Of a DNA stretch of 12,579 nt, positions 1 through 7,809 are shown in pieces (the stretch's first letter is position 1; every line of letters begins with the position of its first letter). Source of the stretch: an uncultured Lachnospiraceae bacterium. Its GTDB lineage: Bacteria > Bacillota > Clostridia > Lachnospirales > Lachnospiraceae. The DNA is taken from positions 1 through 12,579 of the forward strand of contig CAJUEX010000071.1 in the NCBI GenBank assembly GCA_910585715.1, in the 5' to 3' direction. The notes under the pieces were generated by a model. It saw nothing but the letters and a program-made list of their open reading frames with translations, searched no databases and was not told the origin of the DNA. The position numbers were made by a program, and so were the translations under genes.

Positions 1-51
1 TTAAGACCGCCGAAAAAAATCAAATTAATTTACACACTTTACTTGACAAAC

Positions 52-236
52 CCCTTTCGGGCACGTTCGCACTCTATGAAGACGCAGCGGCACTTACGCA
101 CCGTATTTTGGTGCGTTAGTACCGCTGCGTCTTTGCAGAGCGAGAGCGTGCCCCTAAGACTATTCTATATTCTGCCAGCTCCCGCGTCCTTCTGCTCAAA
201 ATGCCCTGTGCAGGAAATCTGCTGTCTGAACTGTTA
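52..236. repeat. Palindromic dispersed repeat, copy 1
   Basis: Non-coding hairpin repeat. Positions 93-154 (62 bases) are identical to 10317-10378, and the similarity runs on to 190 / 10414 with only five mismatches in 98 bases. The apical stem pairs 96-102 (ACGCACC) with 110-116 around a 7-nt loop; a perfect 10-bp stem pairs 81-90 (GACGCAGCGG) with 122-131; an outer 7-bp stem pairs 59-65 (GGGCACG) with 147-153. Positions 219-236 carry CTGCTGTCTGAACTGTTA, identical to 7899-7916, and may mark the right end of the element. The long outer arm present in the 10262-10409 copy has no left-hand partner here. A 74-codon reading frame across it is produced by the repeat and is not believed to be a gene. 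The repeat nature is seen directly; whether it is a mobile element or an RNA is inference. Confidence 0.8.
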
Positions 237-264
237 TCATTTTATATTTTTTACCAAAACCATA

Positions 265-293
265 TAGAAACCCATCTAAATTTCCGCTATAAT
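265..293 (+). promoter_or_regulatory. Possible promoter of the ABC export operon
   Basis: A perfect TATAAT at 288-293 is preceded, with a 17-base spacer, by TAGAAA at 265-270, which matches the -35 consensus in four of six positions. The start would fall near 300, leaving a leader of about 110 nt before the ATPase start codon at 410. The local DNA is AT-rich, so the -35 assignment is weak. Confidence 0.4.
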
Positions 294-409
294 AAAAAAC
301 ATAATGTCAGGCGATACAAAACAGACAAATATTCCGATTATAATTTTTCAAAGAAATTTTTATAATATTAAAAAATAGAAGAGCAACAGAAAACAGGGAG
401 CAAAAGAAT

Positions 410-1114
410 ATGGCTGCATTTGTAGAATTTAGCAATGTTAAAAAAACATATCAGACCGGAGAGGTTAAGATTGAGGCGTTAAGGAATGTGAACTTTCAAA
501 TAGAAAAAGGAGAGTTCTGTGTTATTGTAGGAGCTTCCGGAGCGGGAAAGACCACTATTTTAAATATACTCGGGGGCATGGATACTTTAACGGAGGGGAG
601 CGTCACGCTGGACGGACAGGATATTTCAAAGCTGAATAAAAAGCAGCTGACGGCTTACCGGAGATATGATGTGGGCTTTGTGTTTCAGTTCTATAACCTT
701 GTGCAGAATTTAACGGCTCTTGAAAATGTGGAGCTGGCGGCACAGATTTGCAAGGAGCCATTGGATGCGGCGGTTGTATTGGAAGAGGTGGGATTAAAGG
801 AACGAATGGGAAATTTTCCGGCACAGTTATCAGGAGGGGAGCAGCAGCGGGTTGCCATTGCAAGGGCCCTTGCCAAAAATCCCAAGCTTTTATTATGTGA
901 CGAGCCTACCGGAGCGCTGGATTATAATACAGGAAAGGCCGTGTTAAAGCTGCTGCAGGACACCTGTCGGAATACGGGGATGACTGTTGTGGTCATCACC
1001 CACAATCAGGCATTGACAGCAATGGCGGACCGGATTATTACCGTAAAGAGCGGAACTGTTCAAAACATTCGGTTAAATGAGAATATAACCGATATAGAAA
1101 AAATCGAGTGGTAA
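410..1114 (+). CDS. ABC transporter ATP-binding protein (LolD/MacB type)
   Basis: Cytoplasmic ATPase subunit that powers the FtsX-type permease encoded just downstream. At 234 residues it has the usual length of a LolD/MacB/FtsE-class subunit. Visible motifs are Walker A GASGAGKT (residues 41-48), a Q-loop in VFQFYNL, the signature LSGGEQ from residue 140, Walker B ending in catalytic D164-E165 followed by PTGALD, and the switch histidine in ITHN (H198). The DEPTGALD stretch is typical of this export class. The start at 410 is supported by an AGGGAG site nine bases upstream. The permease follows after 104 bases, probably in the same transcript. In the family such pairs act as exporters or mechanotransducers (peptides, lipoproteins, antibiotics, cell-wall control); the substrate here cannot be read from sequence. 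The ATPase call is certain, the substrate unknown. Confidence 0.95.
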   Translation: MAAFVEFSNVKKTYQTGEVKIEALRNVNFQIEKGEFCVIVGASGAGKTTILNILGGMDTLTEGSVTLDGQDISKLNKKQLTAYRRYDVGFVFQFYNLVQNLTALENVELAAQICKEPLDAAVVLEEVGLKERMGNFPAQLSGGEQQRVAIARALAKNPKLLLCDEPTGALDYNTGKAVLKLLQDTCRNTGMTVVVITHNQALTAMADRIITVKSGTVQNIRLNENITDIEKIEW

Positions 1115-1218
1115 GAATTGAGAGCCCGTTTTGATGCCTGTAGGGAAAGCGGCTGCCTGAACATGAATTTCCGTAGCCAGCCATGGTGAAAAAAGCCGAA
1201 AGGATGAAGAAATAAAAA

Positions 1219-4161
1219 ATGAAATCCATGATGAAAAGGACAACCATAAGAGAAATTAAACAGAGTCTTGGAAGGTATCTTGCCATATTTGCCATTGTTG
1301 CCTTGGGAGTGGGCTTTTTTGCAGGCTTAAAGGTCACAAAGGAAGCAATGGTATATGCTGTGGACCAGTATTTAAAGGAGACGGATTTTTATGACTTGCG
1401 CCTTTTGTCCACTTTGGGCTTTGAAAGGGAGGATGTGGAGGCATTTAGCGGCAGGGACCATGTAAAAGCTGCAGAGGGTGCCATTTCTGCTGATGTTTTA
1501 TATATCAATCAGGACGGAAATGAGGCGGCTGGAAAGGTACATTCCATTACGGAAGGAATCAATAAACTGGTATTAAAGGCGGGAAGGATGCCGGAAAATG
1601 CCGGGGAATGTGTTGTGGATTCCAATTTGTATACAGAGGAAGCAATCGGGACAATAGTTACTTTTTCCGATAACAATCCGGAAGACACAAAGGATTTATT
1701 TCATCAGATGGAATATACCATTGTCGGAATCGTACAGTCTCCTTATTATATGAATTTTGAAAGGGGCAATACCTCCATTGGAAACGGAAAAATAACGGGA
1801 TTTTTCTATTTACAGGAGGCGGCATTTGACTGCGACTACTATACGGAGATTTTTGTAAAGCTGGATCAGGATTTTCAAATTTACTCCACGGAATATGACG
1901 ACTTTATGGAAAAAGCAGAGGATGAATGGGAGCCGGTCTGCAAAGAGCAGGTGGACGGACGATATGAGGAAATTCTTGAGGATGCCAATGAGGAAGTCAG
2001 GAAGGCGGAACAGGAGCTTGCGGATAAGGAAAAGGATGGGAAACAGGAGTTAGAAGATGCTTATAAGGAAATAGAGGACGGACAACAGGAAATAGATGAT
2101 GGCAGACAGGAAATCTCAAAGAATCAGAAAAGCATAGACAGCAAGAGGAGCAGTTTAAACGCTCAGGAAAAAGAATTAAACAGGCAAAAAGAGGAAATTG
2201 CCATGCAGATACAGCAGATTGGCATGGAACCACCGCAATTAGCTGTGGCTAATCAACAGATTGAGGAAGGGCTTTCTCAGATTGTGACTGGAAAAGCACA
2301 GCTTAACCGGGCACAGAAGACTTTAGATGAAAAAAGTGAAGAGCTGGAAAAGGCGGAAGAGGAATTAGAGGAGGGAAAAGCTGATTATAAAGAAGCACAG
2401 GCAGAATTTGATGGAAAAATAGCGGAAGCCAGGGAAAAGATAGAAGATGCCAGAAAAGAGCTTGAGGATATAGAAGAACCGGATTCCTATGTGCTTACAA
2501 GAGATGCTAATATCGGATATGTGTGCTTTGAAAGCGATTCCGGCATTGTGGAAGGCATTGCAAATGTTTTCCCGCTGTTTTTCTTTCTTGTAGCCGCCCT
2601 TGTGTGCATTACTACCATGAACCGCATGGTGGAGGAACAGAGAACCCAGATTGGTGTGCTAAAGGCTCTTGGCTATGGAGAAGGCGCCATTATGGGAAAA
2701 TATATGTTTTATGCAGGAAGCGGAGCTGTTTCGGGCTGTATTCTTGGCTTTTTTGCAGGAACCTGGCTGTTTCCGGCAGTTATCTGGACATCCTATCAGA
2801 TTATGTATAATACATGCAGGATTTCTTATGTATTTAACGGGGGGATTCTCATAGTATCGCTTGTGGTATCACTGCTTTGTTCCATGGGGACAACCTGGCT
2901 TTCCTGCCGATACGAGCTGTTTTCCGTGGCGGCTGAACTTATGCGCCCTAAGGCGCCAAGGGCAGGAAAAAGAATTTTCTTAGAAAAAGTTCCCTTTTTA
3001 TGGTCAAGGCTTAAATTCCTTCACAAAGTATCCCTTCGGAATCTGTTCCGCTATAAAAAGCGGTTTTTTATGATGATAATCGGCATAAGCGGATGTACAG
3101 CCCTTTTGGTAACCGGATTTGGAATTAAAGATTCCATAGCGGACGTGGCAGTCCAGCAGTTTGAGGAAATACAGATTTTTCATATGAGCGCGTCCTTGAA
3201 GGAGGAAATGGATACAGATAAAGTTAAAGATATAAAAAAGGAAGGCTCTTTGGAGAAGACTTTAGATACATGGAGCAGAGGCTATTGCCAGATACATGAA
3301 TCCTCCATGGATTTGGTCGGAGCAGATAAAATGAAAGCTGTCAATCTGGTAATTGCCGGGGAAGAAGAGCAGATTGGGGATTATGTAAACCTTCATACCG
3401 CTCAAAATGAACCGGTTTCCTATCCAAAGAAAGGAGAAATCATAATTTCCAATAATCTGGCGGAGTTATTTCGTTTGAAAAAGGGAGATGTTGTGACGCT
3501 TCGTGACGAGGAATATAAAGAAATCAATGTAAAGGTATGCGGTATTTTTGAAAATTATGTATACAATTATGTGTATTTGAATAAAGAAACCTATAAAGAA
3601 TGCTATGGAAAAGAGCCGGAATATAAAACCCTTTATATAAATATAAAAGAAGGAAAGGACACTCATGAAGCTGCGGCTGCCTTTATGGATTTGAATCAGG
3701 TTTCGGCAGCAACCATCAATGAGGACACCATGGAAAGGTTCAGCACTATGATGAAAAGCCTGAATTATATTGTGCTTTTAATTATTGTGTGCGCCGGTTC
3801 CCTTGCCTTTATCGTGCTGTATAATCTGACCAATATCAATATTACAGAGCGCATTCGTGAAATTGCTACCATAAAAGTGCTGGGGTTTTTTAAAAACGAG
3901 ACGGCTTCTTATGTATTTCGGGAAAATATGGTGCTGACTGCAATAGGGGCTTTGCTTGGACTGGCTCTGGGAAAGCTTCTTCATGCTTTTGTCATGCACC
4001 AGATTCAGATAGATATGGTTTCCTTTGATGTGCATATAAAGCCCCTAAGCTATGGATACAGCCTGCTTTTTACTTTTGGATTCACGGCTGTTGTTAATCT
4101 GTTCATGTCCTTTAAGCTGGAAAGAATCAATATGGCAGAGTCGTTGAAAAGTGTGGACTAG
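1219..4161 (+). CDS. FtsX-type ABC transporter permease with long coiled-coil
   Basis: Membrane partner of the preceding ATPase, 980 residues. It reads as two FtsX/MacB-like halves. The first has a membrane segment at about 20-40, a large external domain, then segments near 447-470, 493-524 and 538-560. The second has a segment at about 614-636, an external domain of roughly 210 residues, then segments near 848-870, 903-925 and 944-964. Between residues about 245 and 420 lies a highly charged Glu/Lys/Gln-rich coiled-coil, broken near 335-347 by MEPPQ, which suggests an antiparallel helical hairpin projecting outside the cell. RTQIGVLKALGYGEGAI and REIATIKVLGF are the characteristic FtsX-family cytoplasmic coupling segments. 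The start at 1219 lies about eight bases after the purine-rich AGGATGAAGA; 1228 and 1231 are alternative ATGs. The substrate is unknown. It ends 13 bases before the convergent CDF gene. Confidence 0.93.
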   Translation: MKSMMKRTTIREIKQSLGRYLAIFAIVALGVGFFAGLKVTKEAMVYAVDQYLKETDFYDLRLLSTLGFEREDVEAFSGRDHVKAAEGAISADVLYINQDGNEAAGKVHSITEGINKLVLKAGRMPENAGECVVDSNLYTEEAIGTIVTFSDNNPEDTKDLFHQMEYTIVGIVQSPYYMNFERGNTSIGNGKITGFFYLQEAAFDCDYYTEIFVKLDQDFQIYSTEYDDFMEKAEDEWEPVCKEQVDGRYEEILEDANEEVRKAEQELADKEKDGKQELEDAYKEIEDGQQEIDDGRQEISKNQKSIDSKRSSLNAQEKELNRQKEEIAMQIQQIGMEPPQLAVANQQIEEGLSQIVTGKAQLNRAQKTLDEKSEELEKAEEELEEGKADYKEAQAEFDGKIAEAREKIEDARKELEDIEEPDSYVLTRDANIGYVCFESDSGIVEGIANVFPLFFFLVAALVCITTMNRMVEEQRTQIGVLKALGYGEGAIMGKYMFYAGSGAVSGCILGFFAGTWLFPAVIWTSYQIMYNTCRISYVFNGGILIVSLVVSLLCSMGTTWLSCRYELFSVAAELMRPKAPRAGKRIFLEKVPFLWSRLKFLHKVSLRNLFRYKKRFFMMIIGISGCTALLVTGFGIKDSIADVAVQQFEEIQIFHMSASLKEEMDTDKVKDIKKEGSLEKTLDTWSRGYCQIHESSMDLVGADKMKAVNLVIAGEEEQIGDYVNLHTAQNEPVSYPKKGEIIISNNLAELFRLKKGDVVTLRDEEYKEINVKVCGIFENYVYNYVYLNKETYKECYGKEPEYKTLYINIKEGKDTHEAAAAFMDLNQVSAATINEDTMERFSTMMKSLNYIVLLIIVCAGSLAFIVLYNLTNINITERIREIATIKVLGFFKNETASYVFRENMVLTAIGALLGLALGKLLHAFVMHQIQIDMVSFDVHIKPLSYGYSLLFTFGFTAVVNLFMSFKLERINMAESLKSVD

Positions 4162-4174
4162 CCTAAGCTGCATG

Positions 4175-5341
4175 TCAGCAGTAGGCCCTGTCAATTTCAA
4201 TGACGGAATAGTATTTGGGGTCCAGTGCGGTTATTTTATCGGATAAATATTGTTTTACCTCCACATCGGTTTTCTTAAATTCCATGGGAAGAAGCACATC
4301 GAAAATAATATTTGTATGAGTAGGGCCTTTTACAAGGCGGAAATCGTGAAGATTCAAATCAGTATTGTATTCCTTTAAGAAGGCGGTAATCTGTTCCTTT
4401 AACTGATTGGTCTCTTCGTCATCCTCCACGATAGGGTCCATATGGATGACGGCATCGCATTTCAAGCCTTTCTTTAACGTCCGCTCAATGTTATCGATAA
4501 TATCATGGAGACTTACCAGGTCTCCATGGGCGGAAACTTCTGCATGAAGGGAAATCATAATCCGCCCGGGCCCGTAGTCATGGACGATTAAATCATGGAT
4601 TCCCAGAATCTCGTCGTAAGAAGTAACGATTTCTTCAATCTGCTTAACAAATTCCTTGGAAGGGGGCTGGCCCAGCAGAGGATTGATGGTATCTTTTGCA
4701 GCCCGGATGCCTGCAATAAAAATGAAAATACCAACCAGCGCCCCGCAGTAGCCGTCTATGAGAAGTCCGGTATGTTTTCCTATGATAATTGCAAACAGAA
4801 CAAAGGATGTGGCAATCATGTCGCTGAAGGAGTCGGAAGCGGTGGCGCACATAGCCGAGGAATTTAATTTCTTTCCAAGGGTATGGTTGTAAAAATACAT
4901 ATAAAGCTTTATCAGAATGGAAAGCAGTAAGATAGCAATCACTAACAAATTGCCGGTAACCGCTTCAGGATGCAGAATCTTTTTAACGGAAGAGCTGATT
5001 AACTCATAAGCCATTAAAATAATGGCAATGGAAACTAAAAGCCCGGAGATATATTCAAACCTGCCGTGTCCGAAAGGATGGCCGGGGTCCGGCTTCTGCC
5101 CCGCAAGCTTAAACCCAATCAGCGTAATCAGGGAGGAGCCCGCATCGGATAAATTGTTAAAGGCATCTGCAGTGATGGCAATGGAATGGCTCAAAATTCC
5201 TGCCAGAAATTTTACTCCAAATAAAAATATATTTAAGAAAATGCCTACCCCTCCGCATAATACCCCGTATTTCCGGCGCACGTCGGGAGAGGTGATATCG
5301 TCTTTGTTTTTAATGAACAGATTTGCCAATAAAGAAACCAT
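4175..5341 (-). CDS. Cation diffusion facilitator (probable Mn2+ efflux)
   Basis: Proton-coupled divalent-metal exporter of the inner membrane, 388 residues. Six membrane segments are visible at roughly 28-50, 55-80, 98-117, 130-150, 172-190 and 195-212, followed by a cytoplasmic metal-binding domain and an extra C-terminal portion that makes it longer than FieF-type proteins (about 300). The metal site appears as NxxxD in the second segment (N62, D66, within DAFNNLSD) and DxxxD in the fifth (D170, D174). HPFGHGRFEY (88-97) is the conserved family loop. The Asn-Asp/Asp-Asp set is recalled from Gram-positive manganese exporters such as MntE, whereas zinc/iron members usually use Asp/His combinations; manganese is therefore an inference. 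GAGG eight bases upstream supports the start. It is transcribed divergently from gpmI and convergently with the permease. No metal-responsive operator was recognised. Confidence 0.92.
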   Translation of the reverse strand: MVSLLANLFIKNKDDITSPDVRRKYGVLCGGVGIFLNIFLFGVKFLAGILSHSIAITADAFNNLSDAGSSLITLIGFKLAGQKPDPGHPFGHGRFEYISGLLVSIAIILMAYELISSSVKKILHPEAVTGNLLVIAILLLSILIKLYMYFYNHTLGKKLNSSAMCATASDSFSDMIATSFVLFAIIIGKHTGLLIDGYCGALVGIFIFIAGIRAAKDTINPLLGQPPSKEFVKQIEEIVTSYDEILGIHDLIVHDYGPGRIMISLHAEVSAHGDLVSLHDIIDNIERTLKKGLKCDAVIHMDPIVEDDEETNQLKEQITAFLKEYNTDLNLHDFRLVKGPTHTNIIFDVLLPMEFKKTDVEVKQYLSDKITALDPKYYSVIEIDRAYC

Positions 5342-5389
5342 AATTACTACCTCGTTTCAGCTAATTAATAAAATTTATCATATCATCCT

Positions 5390-5418
5390 ATTTTAAAGGT
5401 GTTTTTCTAAAAATACAA
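5390..5418 (-). promoter_or_regulatory. Probable promoter of the CDF gene
   Basis: On the minus strand TTGTAT (plus positions 5413-5418), a 17-base spacer and TAAAAT (5390-5395) match the sigma-A pattern in four and five of six positions. Transcription would start near 5383, about 40 bases before the start codon. It faces away from the gpmI promoter, whose -35 lies only 23 bases further on. Confidence 0.45.
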
Positions 5419-5440
5419 CAGTTTTTCCGGATTTCTGTAC

Positions 5441-5469
5441 TTGAAATATAAAAATAAAACGTGTATAAT
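5441..5469 (+). promoter_or_regulatory. Promoter of gpmI
   Basis: TTGAAA at 5441-5446 (five of six consensus), a 17-base spacer and a perfect TATAAT at 5464-5469. This is one of the two best promoters in the window and predicts initiation near 5476, giving a leader of about 215 nt before the gpmI start. Such a strong constitutive-looking promoter fits a core glycolytic gene. Confidence 0.78.
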
Positions 5470-5676
5470 TCATAAAGGTGTCCGGATTATGTTTTTTGGC
5501 AGGAAATATGCGGGAGAATCATAAAAACGGCAGTTCCCATACAGAATGATGCAATGGATAAAGAGTAATCGAAAAGTGATACGATAGTATATGAGCAGAA
5601 TACAGGAAAAGTGCATATGGAAGCAGAAAATAAAAATCAGATAAATAGAAAAAAGCAATAGGCTATATAATAGAAA

Positions 5677-5690
5677 AGAGGAGAATGAAA
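5677..5690 (+). promoter_or_regulatory. gpmI ribosome binding site, decides the start
   Basis: AGGAG at 5679-5683 lies only one base before the first in-frame ATG (5685) but seven bases before the second (5691). Normal spacing selects 5691, which also gives the usual gpmI amino terminus, MSKKPTVLMILDGYG. Confidence 0.8.
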
Positions 5691-7232
5691 ATGAGCAAAA
5701 AACCAACAGTATTGATGATTCTTGACGGATATGGGCTGAATGAAACCAAAAAGGGAAATGCAGTAGCGCAGGCAGACACTCCTGTAATGGACAGGCTGAT
5801 GAAGGAATGTCCTTTTGTAAAAGGAAATGCCTCCGGCATGGCAGTGGGCCTTCCGGACGGACAGATGGGAAATTCCGAAGTGGGACATCTGAATATGGGC
5901 GCAGGACGTATCGTATATCAGGAGCTAACCAGAATTACAAAGGAAATCAACGACGGCACATTTTTTGAAAATGAAGCATTATTAAAAGCTGTGGAAAACT
6001 GTAAGAAAAACGATTCCGCATTTCATGCCTTCGGTCTGTTGTCAGACGGCGGCGTGCATAGCCACAATACACATCTCTACGGCTTATTGGAGTTAGCAAA
6101 AAGGGAAGGTCTTTCCAAAGTATACGTGCATTGCTTTTTAGACGGACGTGACACCCCGCCCGCATCCGGAAAAGAATTTGTGGAAGCTCTGGAAGCAGAA
6201 ATGAAAAAAATCGGTGTAGGACAGGTAGCCTCCGTTGCAGGACGTTATTATGCAATGGACAGGGATAACAATTATGACAGAGTGAAGTTAGCATATGATG
6301 CGCTCACAAAGGGAGAAGGACTGACGGCAGCAAGCGCTACGGCAGCTATACAGGAGTCTTATGACAGAAAAGAAACCGATGAATTTGTAAAGCCTACCGT
6401 AGTAGTAAAGGACGGCGCTCCGGTTGCTGTCATTAAAGAAACCGACAGTGTGGTATTCTTTAACTTCAGACCTGACAGGGCAAGGGAGATTACAAGGGCA
6501 TTTTGCGACGATGAATTTACAGGCTTTGACAGAGGAGCAAGGATTCCTTTAGTTTATGTGTGCTTTTCCGATTATGACCCAACCATTCCCAATAAGGAAA
6601 TTGCCTTTAAGAAGATTGCAGTTACCAATACATTTGGCGAGTGGTTAGCAGCCAATAACATGACTCAGGCAAGAATTGCGGAAACAGAAAAATATGCCCA
6701 TGTTACCTTTTTCTTTAACGGCGGCGTGGAAGAGCCAAACAAGGGCGAAGACAGGATTTTAGTAAACTCCCCCAAGGTTGCAACTTATGACTTAAAGCCT
6801 GAAATGAGCGCTTATGAGGTTTGCGACAAATTATGCGGGGCAATTACTTCCGGAAAGTATGACGTCATCATCATCAACTTTGCAAATCCGGATATGGTCG
6901 GACATACCGGCGTGGAGGAAGCAGCCATTAAAGCGGTGGAAGCAGTGGACGAGTGCGTAGGAAAAGCAGTGGAAGCGCTGAAAAGCGTGGACGGCACCAT
7001 GTTCATCTGTGCAGACCATGGCAATGCGGAACAACTGATTGATTATGAGACAGGTGCTCCCTTTACAGCACATACCACCAATGAGGTGCCATTTATTTTA
7101 GTGAATTACAAAGAAGGCTATTCATTAAGAGAAGGGGGATGCCTTGCAGATATCATTCCAACCCTGATTGAAATCATGGGAATGGAACAGCCTGCTGAAA
7201 TGACAGGAAAATCCCTTCTTATTAAAAAATAA
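5691..7232 (+). CDS. gpmI: 2,3-bisphosphoglycerate-independent phosphoglycerate mutase
   Basis: Cytoplasmic glycolytic enzyme that interconverts 3-phosphoglycerate and 2-phosphoglycerate using two Mn2+ ions and a phosphoserine intermediate. The 513-residue length matches the family (about 510). Diagnostic features in order: metal-binding D12 in LDGYGLN; the catalytic serine S62 in GNSEVGHLNMGAGR; HCFLDGRDTPP and GRYYAMDRDNNYDR of the substrate-binding domain; FFNFRPDRARE; and the C-terminal metal ligands D442-H443 in CADHGNAE and H461 in AHTTNEVP. No key residue is missing. It is driven by its own strong promoter, with a long leader, and is followed by two hairpins. Enolase, the next enzyme of the pathway, lies downstream on the same strand with one small gene in between. 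An alternative upstream ATG at 5685 would add only two residues and has poor ribosome-site spacing. Confidence 0.97.
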   Translation: MSKKPTVLMILDGYGLNETKKGNAVAQADTPVMDRLMKECPFVKGNASGMAVGLPDGQMGNSEVGHLNMGAGRIVYQELTRITKEINDGTFFENEALLKAVENCKKNDSAFHAFGLLSDGGVHSHNTHLYGLLELAKREGLSKVYVHCFLDGRDTPPASGKEFVEALEAEMKKIGVGQVASVAGRYYAMDRDNNYDRVKLAYDALTKGEGLTAASATAAIQESYDRKETDEFVKPTVVVKDGAPVAVIKETDSVVFFNFRPDRAREITRAFCDDEFTGFDRGARIPLVYVCFSDYDPTIPNKEIAFKKIAVTNTFGEWLAANNMTQARIAETEKYAHVTFFFNGGVEEPNKGEDRILVNSPKVATYDLKPEMSAYEVCDKLCGAITSGKYDVIIINFANPDMVGHTGVEEAAIKAVEAVDECVGKAVEALKSVDGTMFICADHGNAEQLIDYETGAPFTAHTTNEVPFILVNYKEGYSLREGGCLADIIPTLIEIMGMEQPAEMTGKSLLIKK

Positions 7233-7255
7233 TTTCTAAAACAGAGAACAATTGC

Positions 7256-7285
7256 TGATACGTTTATCACCGGATAAACGTATCA
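7256..7285. terminator. Perfect 13-bp hairpin after gpmI
   Basis: TGATACGTTTATC (7256-7268) pairs perfectly with 7273-7285 around the four-base loop ACCG, starting 24 bases after the gpmI stop. No uridine run follows, so it is more likely an mRNA 3'-end stabilising structure or part of a two-stage terminator than a stand-alone intrinsic terminator. Confidence 0.55.
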
Positions 7286-7287
7286 TG

Positions 7288-7361
7288 AAGGCATTTAAAA
7301 AGGAAGCGCAGGTACGGCACGATTGTGCTATAAGGTTCCTTTTTGAGTGCCTTTCACTTTT
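7288..7361 (+). terminator. Second hairpin, probable gpmI terminator
   Basis: AAGGCA (7288-7293) pairs with 7348-7353 and AAAAAGGAA (7297-7305) with 7336-7344, separated by a 3x3 internal loop, with a small GCAC/GTGC hairpin (7317-7320 with 7325-7328) inside. A T-rich stretch (7350-7362) follows. The A-rich and T-rich flanks could allow termination in both directions. The following gene begins at 7382, so partial read-through into it is possible. Confidence 0.5.
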
Positions 7362-7381
7362 TGCAATAAGGAGTTTTTATA

Positions 7382-7801
7382 ATGCATGGGAAGATTTACA
7401 ATAAATTACCAAAAGAAGCGCAGGAAATTCGGGACATGGTTTTTATAAAAGAGCAGGGCTTTTGCGATGAATTTGATGAAATTGATGCTTATGCAAAGCA
7501 TTTTGTTTTGTTTGACGGGGAAATACCAATAGCAACCTGCCGCTTTTTTAACCGTGAGTCATGTGAAGAGTATTACATAGGACGTATTGCAGTGATAAAG
7601 GAATATCGGGGTCAGGGTATAGGCGCATATTTGTTAAGGCTGGCAGAAGACGAAGTGAAAAGGACTGGAGGAAAAAGGACATTTTTACATGCACAGCAGA
7701 GGGCAAAAGGATTTTATGAAAAACAGGGTTATATAAGCTATGGAGAAGCAGACATGGAAGAAAACTGTCCGCATATATGGATGTGCAAAGAACTTGGATA
7801 G
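7382..7801 (+). CDS. GNAT family N-acetyltransferase (ElaA/YjcF-like)
   Basis: Small cytoplasmic acetyl-CoA-dependent transferase of 139 residues, a normal length for a single-domain GNAT. The acetyl-CoA pyrophosphate-binding motif is RGQGIG (76-81) following the strand IGRIAVIKEY, and the C-terminal half has the typical HAQQRAKGFYEKQGY segment (103-117). The amino-terminal FIKEQGF...EFDEID pattern resembles the ElaA/YjcF group (COG2153), whose physiological substrates are poorly known. The start is fixed by AAGGAG at 7368-7373, eight bases before ATG. It lies between gpmI and eno on the same strand but is flanked by hairpins on both sides, so a role in glycolysis is not implied. No dedicated promoter was identified; it may depend on read-through from gpmI. 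The acceptor cannot be assigned. Confidence 0.88.
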   Translation: MHGKIYNKLPKEAQEIRDMVFIKEQGFCDEFDEIDAYAKHFVLFDGEIPIATCRFFNRESCEEYYIGRIAVIKEYRGQGIGAYLLRLAEDEVKRTGGKRTFLHAQQRAKGFYEKQGYISYGEADMEENCPHIWMCKELG

Positions 7802-7809
7802 AAAAGATA

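Noticed and set aside
43..267. 74-codon frame on the plus strand as a small gene
   Set aside because: It lies across the hairpin repeat, whose core recurs at 10317-10378; it has no ribosome binding site and no protein-like composition.
410..4161. Bacitracin-type (BceAB) resistance transporter
   Set aside because: The permease has two FtsX halves with eight predicted membrane segments and a coiled-coil, not the ten-segment BceB layout, and no two-component system is adjacent.
5476..5690. Riboswitch in the gpmI leader
   Set aside because: No conserved aptamer motif was recognised and no terminator-type hairpin is visible before the start codon.
5685..7232. gpmI start at the first ATG, 5685
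   Set aside because: The AGGAG site lies only one base before this ATG; the ATG at 5691 has normal spacing and the family-typical amino terminus.
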